Positions 41,936 to 51,783 of a stretch of 55,815 nucleotides of DNA are shown one piece after another. The notes beneath the pieces are model-generated. The model had not been told where the DNA came from. It ran no database searches and saw only the letters and a program-made list of their open reading frames with translations. Source of the DNA: Chloroflexota bacterium (lineage in GTDB: Bacteria; Chloroflexota; Dehalococcoidia; Lucifugimonadales; QGNO01); the NCBI GenBank assembly GCA_003228195.2, contig QGNO01000010.1:1-55815 (forward strand). Direction: 5' to 3'. The first letter of the stretch is position 1. Each line of letters opens with the position of its first letter. Made by a program: the position numbers and the translations under genes.

Positions 41936-43696
41936 TTACCTCCTGCCGAATCGGTGTTCCAGTTGAACTGTAGTCAATTCTATCATAGTAGGTCGTCCGT
42001 GTGGACATGTGTTTGGTGATTTAGATTGTTCAAGTTTGCGAATTAGGGAAGTCATCTCGTCATGTGTGATTGTATCTCCTGCTTTGATCGAACTATGGCA
42101 TGCGATAGATGCTGCGAGAGATTCGAATGCTTGTGAATAGCTGTTGGTTTGCTTCAGCATCCGGAGGATCTCTATAAGGAGAGTTTCTGGGTCAATCCTG
42201 CTAACTCCGCTTGGGAAACCCCTAGCTAGGTATGACCTTTCTCCAAACGGTTCAATTTGAAAACCGTGCCCAAGAAGAGTTGCATGAAACTGATCTAAAG
42301 TTTCAATTTGCTCTGGTGAAAGATCTAGCACGAGTGGCTCTAATAGTAATTGGGTGTCCGGTTTTTCCGCTTCGAATTTTTTTAAGATAGCCTCATAGTT
42401 TGTTCTCTCGTGCGCTGCATGTTGATCGATCAAGAATATTCCACTTGGCCCTTCGGCAATTACGTATGTTTGCGATGCTTGACCTATTACACGAAGTGTT
42501 GGGAGAATTTGTTTTGGGAACAACCCGAATTCGGACTTTATTCCTGAATCATTGGTTGGCTTAATTTCATCTGTGTGTCTATATTCAGCATTAAAGTAGT
42601 AATCACCGGAAGGTTGGTTTCTATTAATGGTTGCGTTATCCCCTACCCTTGGCTGTGCTTGGCTTGCGAAGCCCAAAGATAAATCAGGGGTTATCAATGG
42701 TACGGGTGAGTACGAAATTAACAGTTCTCGAATGGTGCGGATTATCAATGAGAATACGAATCCTTCATTCCTGAATCTCACCTCGCGTTTTGCTGGATGA
42801 ACGTTCACATCTACTTCTGAAGGCGGTATTTCAAGATGTAGTACGGCAATTGGGTGGCGGTGTTTCATTAACAATCCCTTGTAAGAATCGTCGACTGCTT
42901 GGCTCAGAATTCGACTCTCAACCCACCGTTTATTTACAAAAATATTGATAGCGCTTCTGTTAGCTCTTGTGATAGACGGGGAGGACACATAACCTGAAAG
43001 TCGGCTTCCTTTGGAACGCTCGCCTTCTACTGGTATTAACGAGTCGACTGTTTGACTATCATATGTTGATGACATAATTTCCTTTAGGTCGCCACTCCCA
43101 TTGGAATTAAACTTTTCAGTGCCGTTACTGACTAGTGTGAACCCTACTTCAGGATGCGCGAGTGCCAGTTTGTTGACCATAGCGTTTATTCGCGCTGTTT
43201 CTGCACTAGTTGACTTGAGAAACTTTTTCCGGGCCGGGACATTCGAGAAAAGATCTTCTACCAGAACTGACGTGCCTTCACGGGACGCAGCTGCCCCCCT
43301 TTTCCCTTTCTTACCATAAACTGTCTCAACGAAACCACCTTGTGGGTAACCACTCGCCGTACTGGTAATTACTAGCCTCGATACCGCTCCAATGCTTGGG
43401 AGAGCTTCTCCTCTAAAGCCCATGGTATGGAGGTGTTCCAACTCTGTTTCTTTGGTTATCTTGCTAGTGGCGTGTCTCTCAAGGGCGATCTCTAGCTCAT
43501 CGACAGGTATTCCTGTTCCGTTGTCGCTCACCCTAATAGATTTCGTTCCGCCATCTATTATTTCTACAATTATGCGAGTAGCCTCAGCGTCTATAGAGTT
43601 CTCTATTAGCTCTTTAACTACCGATACGGGCCGTTCTACAACTTCACCAGCTGCTATCTTTGACGCAACTTCTTCTGCTAATACGTGTATTTTCAT
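41936..43696 (-). CDS. mutL: DNA mismatch repair protein MutL (nicking type)
   Basis: 586 residues. GHKL ATPase domain: ELIENSIDAEA, VSDNGTGIP, RHATSKI and GFRGEALPSIGAVS within the first 115 residues. The C-terminal endonuclease has IDQHAAHERTNYE, ACHSSIKAGD and CPHGRPTMIEL, the metal-binding motifs found in organisms without MutH. It nicks the error-bearing strand after MutS recognition. mutS lies about 1.7 kb upstream on the same strand, with two unrelated genes between. Confidence 0.97.
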   Translation of the reverse strand: MKIHVLAEEVASKIAAGEVVERPVSVVKELIENSIDAEATRIIVEIIDGGTKSIRVSDNGTGIPVDELEIALERHATSKITKETELEHLHTMGFRGEALPSIGAVSRLVITSTASGYPQGGFVETVYGKKGKRGAAASREGTSVLVEDLFSNVPARKKFLKSTSAETARINAMVNKLALAHPEVGFTLVSNGTEKFNSNGSGDLKEIMSSTYDSQTVDSLIPVEGERSKGSRLSGYVSSPSITRANRSAINIFVNKRWVESRILSQAVDDSYKGLLMKHRHPIAVLHLEIPPSEVDVNVHPAKREVRFRNEGFVFSLIIRTIRELLISYSPVPLITPDLSLGFASQAQPRVGDNATINRNQPSGDYYFNAEYRHTDEIKPTNDSGIKSEFGLFPKQILPTLRVIGQASQTYVIAEGPSGIFLIDQHAAHERTNYEAILKKFEAEKPDTQLLLEPLVLDLSPEQIETLDQFHATLLGHGFQIEPFGERSYLARGFPSGVSRIDPETLLIEILRMLKQTNSYSQAFESLAASIACHSSIKAGDTITHDEMTSLIRKLEQSKSPNTCPHGRPTMIELTTVQLEHRFGRR

Positions 43697-43795
43697 GATT
43701 CACGGCATTTAGTAATTATTCACTACTATTTTACAGTCGTAACCTATTTCACTAGGGAGATTGTGGGGAATGTACGGATTTTTCAGTATGCTGGA

Positions 43796-44191
43796 TTATT
43801 GGGACTTTTTACGAGTTTGGTATTCACATATGAGTTCGTATACTCTTTCCAACTCGTTGTCTGACGCATTATAGAAGAAATATGGGCGTATCCATATTCC
43901 TACCATTGCAGAGGGAACCTCTGGGTAATCGTCAATTACTATGTCTGGCTTTACCGGTAATCCCAAATGATCCAGTGATTCTATGAAGTTATCTAACGGT
44001 TTCATAAAGCAATCGATCACATATTTTTCCAACTTATGTCGTCTTACCTCTGCCCATCTAATCCCTATGCCTGACCAGACATAAATGTTGTGTCCATCTT
44101 CTACTAATTGCTTGAAAATGGTTTCCGTACCAGGTCTTATAGTGTCGTCAACGCCTAGCCATGTGTAGTCAGTATCAAAGAAGATATTCAT
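43796..44191 (-). CDS. small HAD-fold hydrolase-like protein
   Basis: About 131 residues from the ATG at 44191, which shares its A with the upstream TAA (TAATG). FFDTDYTWLG is HAD motif I (Asp-x-Asp-x-Thr), NIYVWSGIG gives motif II (Ser), and DIVIDDYPEVPS is motif IV. No cap domain fits in this length, so it resembles small phage-encoded or 5'-nucleotidase-like HAD proteins. The substrate is unknown. It is coupled to the Trp-rich gene upstream, and the pair separates mutS from mutL. Confidence 0.75.
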   Translation of the reverse strand: MNIFFDTDYTWLGVDDTIRPGTETIFKQLVEDGHNIYVWSGIGIRWAEVRRHKLEKYVIDCFMKPLDNFIESLDHLGLPVKPDIVIDDYPEVPSAMVGIWIRPYFFYNASDNELERVYELICEYQTRKKSQ

Positions 44192-45180
44192 TATGATGCC
44201 CAACTCTCATATCTGGATAGCATTTCTTCAATACTGGGGAATCCTTTAACAATCGCGTTATCTCCTCCTACCACGTTTGATAGGTCAGCAATTAAGAATT
44301 TACCGTCGACTACACCCATAGGCCAATACCCCAGCATCCAGACACGCATCAATGGTGCAAATGGATTTTTGGGTAAACTGTCTGCACATACTATGTATTC
44401 AGCGGTTCTGGCACTATCATTGGCGACGGCGGCTGCGACTATACGAGTTGCAACACGTAATTTATTGGCTGTTTGTTTCCAATAGTCGTCGTTGGGTGCT
44501 GGCCATGGAGATTGCCCAGTCCAGGCTTCCTTAGCTACAGCCCATGCAGTTGCTCCTGCGCTAGCTTCAAGGCTTGACCATCCAATAGATGATGCCATTG
44601 AAGCCGCCCAGGGTGATACCCAATCGTGCCAGTCAACGTTTGTTTTTGCCCAAGCTGTCCAGACTCCAGTTAATGCTGCAGGGCTAGCAGCATTTATGAA
44701 GTAATTCGATCCTTGATTCCAGTCATCAAAACTTATGGCTTCGACGGGTATGGGAATCCAACCCCAATTTGAGAGAGTGGATTGATATTCATTGGCTGCT
44801 TCTATTGCGTCTTCTATGGGTTGGGCACCTTGTAGCCAAGGGATGTTTTTAATCCAAGAAAGAAAGTTAAAAAACCGATCTCCTTGAGGGCCAAAGATGG
44901 CTGTGCTGTTCAATTCCTTCAATAGTCGTACGCTAGAACATCGGATCTTAAAATCATCCTCCGCTATGGGATCGTACGCCTCCACTTCAAATAGATGACC
45001 TGGCCAATGGCCAAACCTTAGAGCGTCAACTGGCCGTTTCATTACGTGAAGCCCTTTACCTTGTGGTCCCACGGACGACGGATCGATTTCGAAAGCCTCA
45101 TGCAGTTTTTCAAGCGACCATTTGAATCTTTTATCCCTGTGTGACGTCAAGTCGGACGTCAGCCATTTATATAGAGTCAT
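44191..45180 (-). CDS. unknown Trp-rich protein with a phage-like N-terminal domain
   Basis: 329 residues with 21 tryptophans (over 6%). The first 105 or so residues (LYKWLTSDLTS, GKGLHVMKRPVDALRF, GHLFEVEAYDPIAEDDFKIRCSSVRLLKE) resemble the DUF7666-type domain seen in phage and accessory proteins. The remainder is helical, Ala- and Trp-rich (TAWAVAKEAWTGQSPWPAP), with no motif recognised. No signal peptide. The match is by eye. It has a 254-base gap upstream (45181-45434) in which no clear promoter was seen, and it is followed directly by the small HAD gene. Confidence 0.65.
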   Translation of the reverse strand: MTLYKWLTSDLTSHRDKRFKWSLEKLHEAFEIDPSSVGPQGKGLHVMKRPVDALRFGHWPGHLFEVEAYDPIAEDDFKIRCSSVRLLKELNSTAIFGPQGDRFFNFLSWIKNIPWLQGAQPIEDAIEAANEYQSTLSNWGWIPIPVEAISFDDWNQGSNYFINAASPAALTGVWTAWAKTNVDWHDWVSPWAASMASSIGWSSLEASAGATAWAVAKEAWTGQSPWPAPNDDYWKQTANKLRVATRIVAAAVANDSARTAEYIVCADSLPKNPFAPLMRVWMLGYWPMGVVDGKFLIADLSNVVGGDNAIVKGFPSIEEMLSRYESWAS

Positions 45181-45434
45181 GGAATGCCTTTACGAAACAT
45201 AGTGATTGTCTACAATTGATAGATTCCGAACTGGCAACTACTCTCTTATGTAATGGAAAAGTCAGGACTGACAGTTTGTAGGGATTTGCGCCCCATCTGC
45301 AATTTGCTGGCTTAGTGCAGGATAAATGGTCAGTTATCAATTCTAAATAGCCGGTTTGATGGAAAGTTTAAATTAAGACTGATTTATGATAGTGACAGGT
45401 TTGTGTGGTGTCAAACAATTTTCCCCAAACAGTA

Positions 45435-48002
45435 TTAATTAGAGTCTGCTTTGGCTTTCTGTTGTAATGCGTGCAGAGTATTTATTGCTTCCAGTGGAGT
45501 TAGATTAGGCAAATCCAACTCTGTCAGTAGTCGCACTACCTCTGGGGGTTTTTGGAACATTCCGAGTTGGACGTCTGTTTCATTTTTGCCGTTTTGTGGG
45601 AGTACACTGGATTTGTTAGTCTCAAGGGATTCTAAGACATGAGAGGCTCTCAAAATAACCTCTTTAGGTATGCCAGCGAGTTTAGCTACATGTATTCCGT
45701 AGCTTCGTCCAGCTTTTCCTGGGACTATACGATGCAGAAATGTTATAGTTTCTCCCTCTTCAGAAACAGAGACTGAGTGGTTACGGGCGTGATTCAGGGT
45801 TTCAGATAATTCTGTAAGTTCTTGGTAGTGCGTAGCAAATAGAGTTCTACATTGGAGAGAGTCTTGATTGTGTATGTGCTCAGCCACTGCCTGGGCTATT
45901 GAAAGACCGTCATATGTGCTAGTGCCCCGCCCAATTTCATCTAGGATTATTAGAGATCGATCGGTTGCATTGTTAAGTATGTTAGCGGTCTCCACCATTT
46001 CAACCATAAACGTTGATTGTCCAGAAGCCAGATCATCTTGCAACCCTACCCTAGTAAAGATTCGGTCCACCAGACCAATTTCCGCTGAACCTGCTGGCAC
46101 AAAGCTTCCTATTTGGGCCATCAATACAATTAGTGCAACCTGTCTTAGGTAGGTTGACTTGCCTGACATGTTGGGACCGGTCAAGATCACTAGATTACCG
46201 TCTTCTGTTGATAGAAAAGTATCATTAGGCACGAAAGAACCAGGTTCTACTATTTGCTCAAGGATTGGGTGTCTGCCATCTATTATTTGGATGTCTTTGC
46301 TTTCATTTACTATTGGCCTAACGTAATCGAATCGCCGCGCTACATTAGCGAACGACGCAAATACGTCCAGGTGCCCGATCCATCGGGCTGCCTCTAGCAA
46401 GGCTTCTGAAGCTTCTGAAATTTTTAGGCACAACTCTCTGTATATTCCGGATTCGATTTCTAAAATACGTTCAGCCACTTTGAGGATGATATCTTCCTGT
46501 TCTTTAAGCTCTGGGGTTATGAAGCGTTCACCACTTGTTAAAGTCTGACGCCTTTGATATTCAGTAGGAACTTTTGAAAGATTAGGATTTGTAACTTCAA
46601 TGTAGTAACCGAAGACTTTGTTGTAGCCTACTTTTAGGTTTCTGATGTCTGTTTTTCCGCGTTCTTCAGCTTCTAGTTTGGATATATAGTTGCGAGAGCT
46701 AGCAGATGAAGACCGCAGATCATCTAGTTCTGTCGAGTAGCCGCGTTTAATTACAGTTCCGTCTCCGATCTGGCCAGGTTCTTGTTCAATACCGTGACGA
46801 ATAATAGCTGCCGTTTGATTACAGTCAGGGATTTTTTCGACTAACGATTTGATTGAAATGTTATTGTCCGTAGATAAAAGGGTTAATAAGCTTGGGATGA
46901 CCTCTAAGCTGCGTCCCAAGGCTACAATTTCTCTAGGTATAGCTGTTCCATTTTTCGCACGACTAACAAGTCGCTCAACATCTGAAATCTTCCCTAGTTT
47001 TTCCCTTATCAATCGAGTCTTACCTTCATTGTCGTAGAACCAAGCTGTGCTCTCAAGACGTATATTAATTCCGTCGACCTCAACTAATGGCTGCCCAAGC
47101 CATTGTCTTATTAAACGTCCACCCATTGGCGTTTCGGTCAGGTCGATTACGTTCACTAGAGAGTGTTTTTCTGACTCAGATCGCCCGCCTGAGAATATGC
47201 CAAGGTTTCGAATTGTGTGCTGGTCCAGTGCCATGTGGCCTTGAGAGTCGTAGAATCTGACCTTGTTTACATTATTTAGGACATCGGTCTGGCTGGATTC
47301 CAAGAAATTCAGCAATGCTCCTGTGGCTCTTAACCCCAACTGAAATTCATTGAAACCGAAACCATCCAAGGTAGCTACTTGCAACACATTCTTGAGTGTT
47401 GCTTCACTTTTGTCCGGTGCGAACGCTTCAGTTGGTAAGTGTTCTATTCGCAAATAGTCAGGTAGCGGCAGGTCAAATTCTTCGGGAATGAGCAGTTCTG
47501 CTGGCATTAAACGGGCTAATTCCAGCAAAAGACCTTCTACCGACATTTGAGACACGAATATGGTCCCACTAGTGCTGATGTCTGCATAAGCCAGCGCAGC
47601 CTGAGAATCATCAATAATAGCTGAAGCTAAGTAGTTATTTGTGCGATCATTTAAAAGAAAAGGCTCTAATACCGTACCTGGAGTCACCACGCGCACTACT
47701 TTTCGCTCCACCAAACCTTTGGACGTGGCAGGATCACTTGTTTGTTCACAAATCGCTACTTTGTGTCCAGCCTTGATTAGCCTTCCCAAGTAGTTATTTA
47801 GCGAGTGATAGGGGATTCCAGCTAATGGGTGTTTCTCACTTTTGCCGAAGGCCCTAGATGTGAGAGCGATATCCAAATCTCGGGCTAATGTAATAGCGTC
47901 ATCATCAAAAGTTTCATAGAAGTCACCCATTCGAAATAACAGGAGACTGTCAGGAAACCGACGTTTTATCTGTAGATATTGTCGCCTAACCGGTGTGATC
48001 AC
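45435..48002 (-). CDS. mutS: DNA mismatch repair protein MutS
   Basis: 855 residues, GTG start. N-terminal FRMGDFYETF has the Phe-x-Glu mismatch wedge (about residues 23-32). The ATPase core has TGPNMSGKSTYLRQ (Walker A), IILDEIGRGTSTYDGLS (Walker B and D-loop) and FATHYQEL. The length and C-terminal VLESLE segment match MutS1 rather than MutS2. It recognises mismatches and recruits MutL, encoded downstream on the same strand. Confidence 0.98.
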   Translation of the reverse strand: MITPVRRQYLQIKRRFPDSLLLFRMGDFYETFDDDAITLARDLDIALTSRAFGKSEKHPLAGIPYHSLNNYLGRLIKAGHKVAICEQTSDPATSKGLVERKVVRVVTPGTVLEPFLLNDRTNNYLASAIIDDSQAALAYADISTSGTIFVSQMSVEGLLLELARLMPAELLIPEEFDLPLPDYLRIEHLPTEAFAPDKSEATLKNVLQVATLDGFGFNEFQLGLRATGALLNFLESSQTDVLNNVNKVRFYDSQGHMALDQHTIRNLGIFSGGRSESEKHSLVNVIDLTETPMGGRLIRQWLGQPLVEVDGINIRLESTAWFYDNEGKTRLIREKLGKISDVERLVSRAKNGTAIPREIVALGRSLEVIPSLLTLLSTDNNISIKSLVEKIPDCNQTAAIIRHGIEQEPGQIGDGTVIKRGYSTELDDLRSSSASSRNYISKLEAEERGKTDIRNLKVGYNKVFGYYIEVTNPNLSKVPTEYQRRQTLTSGERFITPELKEQEDIILKVAERILEIESGIYRELCLKISEASEALLEAARWIGHLDVFASFANVARRFDYVRPIVNESKDIQIIDGRHPILEQIVEPGSFVPNDTFLSTEDGNLVILTGPNMSGKSTYLRQVALIVLMAQIGSFVPAGSAEIGLVDRIFTRVGLQDDLASGQSTFMVEMVETANILNNATDRSLIILDEIGRGTSTYDGLSIAQAVAEHIHNQDSLQCRTLFATHYQELTELSETLNHARNHSVSVSEEGETITFLHRIVPGKAGRSYGIHVAKLAGIPKEVILRASHVLESLETNKSSVLPQNGKNETDVQLGMFQKPPEVVRLLTELDLPNLTPLEAINTLHALQQKAKADSN

Positions 48003-48076
48003 TGTTATCCTTCTATCAATCGGGTTTAATCGTTACAATTTATTGGATGTAGCATGGAGCAATCTACTAAAAAGGA

Positions 48077-48790
48077 TTATTCATCGCTCTTCCAAAAACG
48101 CTCTTCTTGGAATGCAAACCCCATATTATTAGCGCTCGCTCGCACCGAGCTAATCATGGATGGGTGGCCGCAAGCGTATACTAGTGTCGATGCTTGTTCT
48201 AGATTAAAGAGGTCTATGTATTTTTCTACTATCGTGTTTACTCTACCAGTTTCGCCATTCCACCCTTCATTCGTCATCTCATCTGGACGGCTTATCGTAG
48301 GAATAAACTTGAGTAAATTCGGTCGTTCCTCCGCAATTGATTGCAATTCTACGTTGTAGGCAAATTCATTCTTGAAGCTAGCTCCAACTAGAACAAAGAA
48401 CTTGTGGCTTGAAGTAGCTCTTGTAAGGTATTGTCGCAGCATTGATACGTATGGAGCTATCCCAGTTACAGTCGCGACCATCAGGTGGTTCACGTAATTT
48501 TCTTTGAGTACGAAAATGCCTTTAGCCCGTGGCCTCATTTGCAATTGAGCCCCAGGTTGTAGACGGAACAATGTAGGGGTAAGTACGCCAGTTTGAGGTG
48601 GTACAAGTTCCAAAAATAATTCTATTTCGCTTTCGTGAGGCGCTGAGACAATCGAATACGGTCTCTCCACTCCCCCATATCCTATAGTGCAGTATTGACC
48701 TGGCCTAAAGTTGAAAGAGTCCTCCCCTTTTATCCAGATCTTCCATAAATCGTGTGTGATATCTACTCGCTTAGTTATTGTTGCGTTCAT
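48077..48790 (-). CDS. ferredoxin-NADP reductase-like flavoprotein
   Basis: 237 residues. FNFRPGQYCTIGY and ERPYSIVSAP form the FAD domain (RxYS motif near residue 44). MVATVTGIAPYVSML near 105-119 is the NAD(P) loop, and LVYACGHPSMI near 205 is the Cys-Gly-His C-terminal motif. The size is that of the short Fpr-type FNRs. It lies 116 bases after the NuoG-like gene, beyond a palindromic element, so it might work with that module as a ferredoxin or NADP(H) link, which is inference. Confidence 0.87.
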   Translation of the reverse strand: MNATITKRVDITHDLWKIWIKGEDSFNFRPGQYCTIGYGGVERPYSIVSAPHESEIELFLELVPPQTGVLTPTLFRLQPGAQLQMRPRAKGIFVLKENYVNHLMVATVTGIAPYVSMLRQYLTRATSSHKFFVLVGASFKNEFAYNVELQSIAEERPNLLKFIPTISRPDEMTNEGWNGETGRVNTIVEKYIDLFNLEQASTLVYACGHPSMISSVRASANNMGFAFQEERFWKSDE

Positions 48791-48839
48791 TGGCTCAGTT
48801 CTTGATTTCGCTCCAGTATTATGAGGCGAACCTAAATTG

Positions 48840-48898
48840 TGTTCATAAGGGGGTAGTCAACCAGAGTCAACCAGGATCGTTTATTGACCTTATGAACA
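48840..48898. repeat. 11-bp inverted repeat enclosing a tandem 10-bp repeat
   Basis: TGTTCATAAGG (48840-48850) and CCTTATGAACA (48888-48898) are exact reverse complements. The 37-base loop includes AGTCAACCAG twice in tandem (48855-48864, 48865-48874). It lies in the gap between the NuoG-like gene stop and the FNR-like gene. It could be a terminator-like stem or an operator. Confidence 0.65.
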
Positions 48899-48906
48899 GC
48901 TTTATG

Positions 48907-51783
48907 TTACAGCTTTTTTAAGTTTACTGGCTCTATTAACAGTCCAGATATTTTAGCCATAGGGTCCGGCTCTTCGCTTTGTTGTAAATTGGTCGCGAAT
49001 TGGCCGAAGAGTTGAGTTACAGTGACGGTACCTTGATGCGTATCTTCATCCAAATGAACTTTTCCTTGGATCGTTTGCGATACTGTAACTACCTCTACAG
49101 GATCTCCATGCTTCAAACCTAAAGTTCGAGCATCTGTTGAGTGCAGTTTTATCAGTTCGTCGCGCGTGACTGTATTTACGAATTCTATACGCTCTACATC
49201 TACGTTTCTATCGTCATCTGCGAGTATTCTTCCAGGAACCAAAACTAGTGGCTTTTCAAAAGAGCTAACAGCCGGTTTAGTTGTAGCTTTCAAAGGTAGT
49301 AAATTGGCCTTGCCATTTGGAAACCCATCTGAGTACAGTATTTCTTGACTTGGCTGGCTGTCATTTCCACATGGCCATTGAATACCCTTGGAAACTCGGT
49401 CAGATTCTAACAGCTGGGTAGGTTGTGGGAATGTGGCATCCGGTCTTAGGGTTAAAATAGCCTCTTTTATGAGCCTGGCATGAGAAATGCCTCCATAGAT
49501 ATCTTTTGCAAAGGAGGCAGCTTCAGCAAATACTTCAGAGGTGTTCTGAAATTCGAAACCGCGAACGTCCATCACCTTTGTGAGGTCAACTATTAATTGC
49601 CAAGCAGGTTTAGCATTGACGTTAGGTGGCAATATCGCCTTATTTAGTAATTGAACTCTTCGCTCAAGACTAGTGTAAGTCCCATCTTCGTCAGCGAATG
49701 TTGTTGCTGGGAGCACCACGTCTGCCTGCTGCGCGGCTGGGCTTAAGAACGCGTCGTGGACCACTAGGAAATCTATGTTAGCCAAAGAGTCCAACAGGTC
49801 TTCGCCTTCATAAGAATCTCCGCCGCCAAGCATAAACAGGGATTTGATTTTTCCGTCACGTGCTGATTTCAGAATTTCTTTTATGCCCAGTCCAGGCTTC
49901 GCAGGTAATTTGCAGTCCCAAGTAGCTTCAAAGGGCGCCCTACTAGACGCATCTTGTACATCCACATATCCTGGCAGCATGTCAGGAACACACCCCAAGT
50001 CGGTTGCTCCTTGCTCGTTGGTGCCTCTTCTCAACGCGTACAAACCTGTCGAAGGCTTGCCTATATTACCAGTCACTAGTGCAAGGTTTGCCATCGCCGC
50101 CACTTGATCATGTTGCCCTTCTGTTTCTACGTTGTCCAAGGCATACACTATAGAACTGGCATTGGATCCCGCAAACATTGTGGCGACGTCACTAATATGT
50201 TTTTTAGGTACGCCGGTCACCGTTTCCACATTCTCTAGTGTAAATTCAGCGAGTGATTTGGTCATTTCGTCAAAGCCCAGTGTGTTCTGTGATACAAATT
50301 TTTCATCAGTAAGACCTTGGTCAATCACGAACTTAAGTATTCCCGCAAGCAATATTAGTGTCGTACTTGGGCGAGGTTTTATCCAAACGTCTGCATACCG
50401 AGTTAATTCGACCTCTCTAGAGTCGATTACAATCAATTTCGCGGTTCCCGCCTTTGATGCCTGTTTGATTGGGACTGCGAGAACGTTATGTTCTTCTGTC
50501 ACATTCGAATCTACCACCAAGATGCATTGCGAGTGTTTCAAGTCCCATATCGGATTGGTTGATCCGGCATAGCCCAAGGCATCGTACAGCACCTTACCTA
50601 GTGATGGTCTCGTATTCGAGTCTATGTCAACATTGTTGCTTTCCATAACCACGCGGGCGAACTTTTGCAGCATATAGGCTGATTCATTAGTATTTCTCGC
50701 TGAACCGATGGATGCAAACTCAGTCCCTTTCGTATTTGAGAATTTTTCAGCAACTAAGGCAATTGCTTCATCCCACGTAGCTTTTTCCAGTTGCCCCTTT
50801 CTTCTAATTAGTGGGTGCTTCAGCCTGTCTTTATGATTAACGTACTCCAGACCGAATTTACCCATGTAACATGCTTGGCCTCGGTTAGCTGGCGCATTGA
50901 TTTCGGGTATCGCCCTTATTACTTTTTCTCTCTTGTTAACTTCTAGATTTAATTGACAACCCACAGAGCAGTTAGAGCATGTCGACCTAACAATTTTTTC
51001 AGCCTTGTCCCATTTGTGTTTTCTTTCTACAAGCGCACCTACGGGGCATACGTCAAGGCAAGCGCCACAGAATTCGCAACCAGACTCTAATAGCGAAGTC
51101 CCCTTAGACGTTCCTACGAGGGCTTTCCCTGCCCTTTCAACAAACGTGATCGCACTGTCGCCTCTTATTTCCTCGCATACTCGGACGCATCTTCCGCAAA
51201 CTATGCAAAGGTTGTAGTCGCGATCATAGAATGGATCGAAGACTTCTATTTCCGGAGTTCTCACTTCGTACGATAGTTGGGAGTTCAAGTCCATTCCTAA
51301 AAATCTCACGGTGTCCTTAAACTCGCATCTTTCGTTTTTGGGGCAGGTTACGCACCGGTCGTTTACAGAGACGTGTCTTTGACAAATATCTTCCGGTCCA
51401 CAGAGGTCTACCCTGTGACAAGTGAGGCAACCGTGAGGGTGCTCAGATATCAGCATCTCCATTATTCCTTTTTGGAGACTTCTTAGTTGGTCACTTGCTG
51501 AGCGGATAACCATTCCTTCTCTGACTGGTAGTGTACACGAAGCAGCGGCCGGTCTGAGCTGTTTTTCTTTGACCGTTTCACCGTCGCGGTCAACCTCAAC
51601 TTCAACTTCCTCTTGCACTACGCACATTCTGCATGCGGCAAATGGTTTCATGCCAGGGTGGTAACACAGATATGGGATGTAGATTCCCGCCTCAATTGCT
51701 GCCTCCAATACCATTGAACCGGTCTTCGTTTGGATTTCTTTACCATCAATATTGATAGTCACCATTTGCAGAGTTGTAGTCAC
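48907..51783 (-). CDS. nuoG: NuoG / formate dehydrogenase alpha-like Fe-S subunit
   Basis: 958 residues, GTG start with AGGAGG just upstream inside the nuoF end. The [2Fe-2S] Cys are 40, 51, 54 and 83. The His-Cys3 motif is H115, C119, C122, C128. A second set (C134, C144, C147, C153) repeats the C-x2-C-x5-C pattern. Two [4Fe-4S] motifs follow (193-203 and 236-246), then a molybdopterin-type domain with its own cluster (C269, C272, C276, C305). The metal ligand of formate dehydrogenases (Cys or Sec before H-x-PS) is replaced by NNVDIDSNTRPSLG (about 384-397). Formate oxidation is therefore unlikely. It most likely forms an NADH-oxidising module with NuoE and NuoF. Confidence 0.87.
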   Translation of the reverse strand: MTTTLQMVTINIDGKEIQTKTGSMVLEAAIEAGIYIPYLCYHPGMKPFAACRMCVVQEEVEVEVDRDGETVKEKQLRPAAASCTLPVREGMVIRSASDQLRSLQKGIMEMLISEHPHGCLTCHRVDLCGPEDICQRHVSVNDRCVTCPKNERCEFKDTVRFLGMDLNSQLSYEVRTPEIEVFDPFYDRDYNLCIVCGRCVRVCEEIRGDSAITFVERAGKALVGTSKGTSLLESGCEFCGACLDVCPVGALVERKHKWDKAEKIVRSTCSNCSVGCQLNLEVNKREKVIRAIPEINAPANRGQACYMGKFGLEYVNHKDRLKHPLIRRKGQLEKATWDEAIALVAEKFSNTKGTEFASIGSARNTNESAYMLQKFARVVMESNNVDIDSNTRPSLGKVLYDALGYAGSTNPIWDLKHSQCILVVDSNVTEEHNVLAVPIKQASKAGTAKLIVIDSREVELTRYADVWIKPRPSTTLILLAGILKFVIDQGLTDEKFVSQNTLGFDEMTKSLAEFTLENVETVTGVPKKHISDVATMFAGSNASSIVYALDNVETEGQHDQVAAMANLALVTGNIGKPSTGLYALRRGTNEQGATDLGCVPDMLPGYVDVQDASSRAPFEATWDCKLPAKPGLGIKEILKSARDGKIKSLFMLGGGDSYEGEDLLDSLANIDFLVVHDAFLSPAAQQADVVLPATTFADEDGTYTSLERRVQLLNKAILPPNVNAKPAWQLIVDLTKVMDVRGFEFQNTSEVFAEAASFAKDIYGGISHARLIKEAILTLRPDATFPQPTQLLESDRVSKGIQWPCGNDSQPSQEILYSDGFPNGKANLLPLKATTKPAVSSFEKPLVLVPGRILADDDRNVDVERIEFVNTVTRDELIKLHSTDARTLGLKHGDPVEVVTVSQTIQGKVHLDEDTHQGTVTVTQLFGQFATNLQQSEEPDPMAKISGLLIEPVNLKKL

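Noticed and set aside
48907-51783. Annotation of the large Fe-S protein as an active formate dehydrogenase
   Set aside because: The Cys/Sec metal ligand is absent, so the similarity is structural; a NuoG-like role fits the nuoE-nuoF context better.
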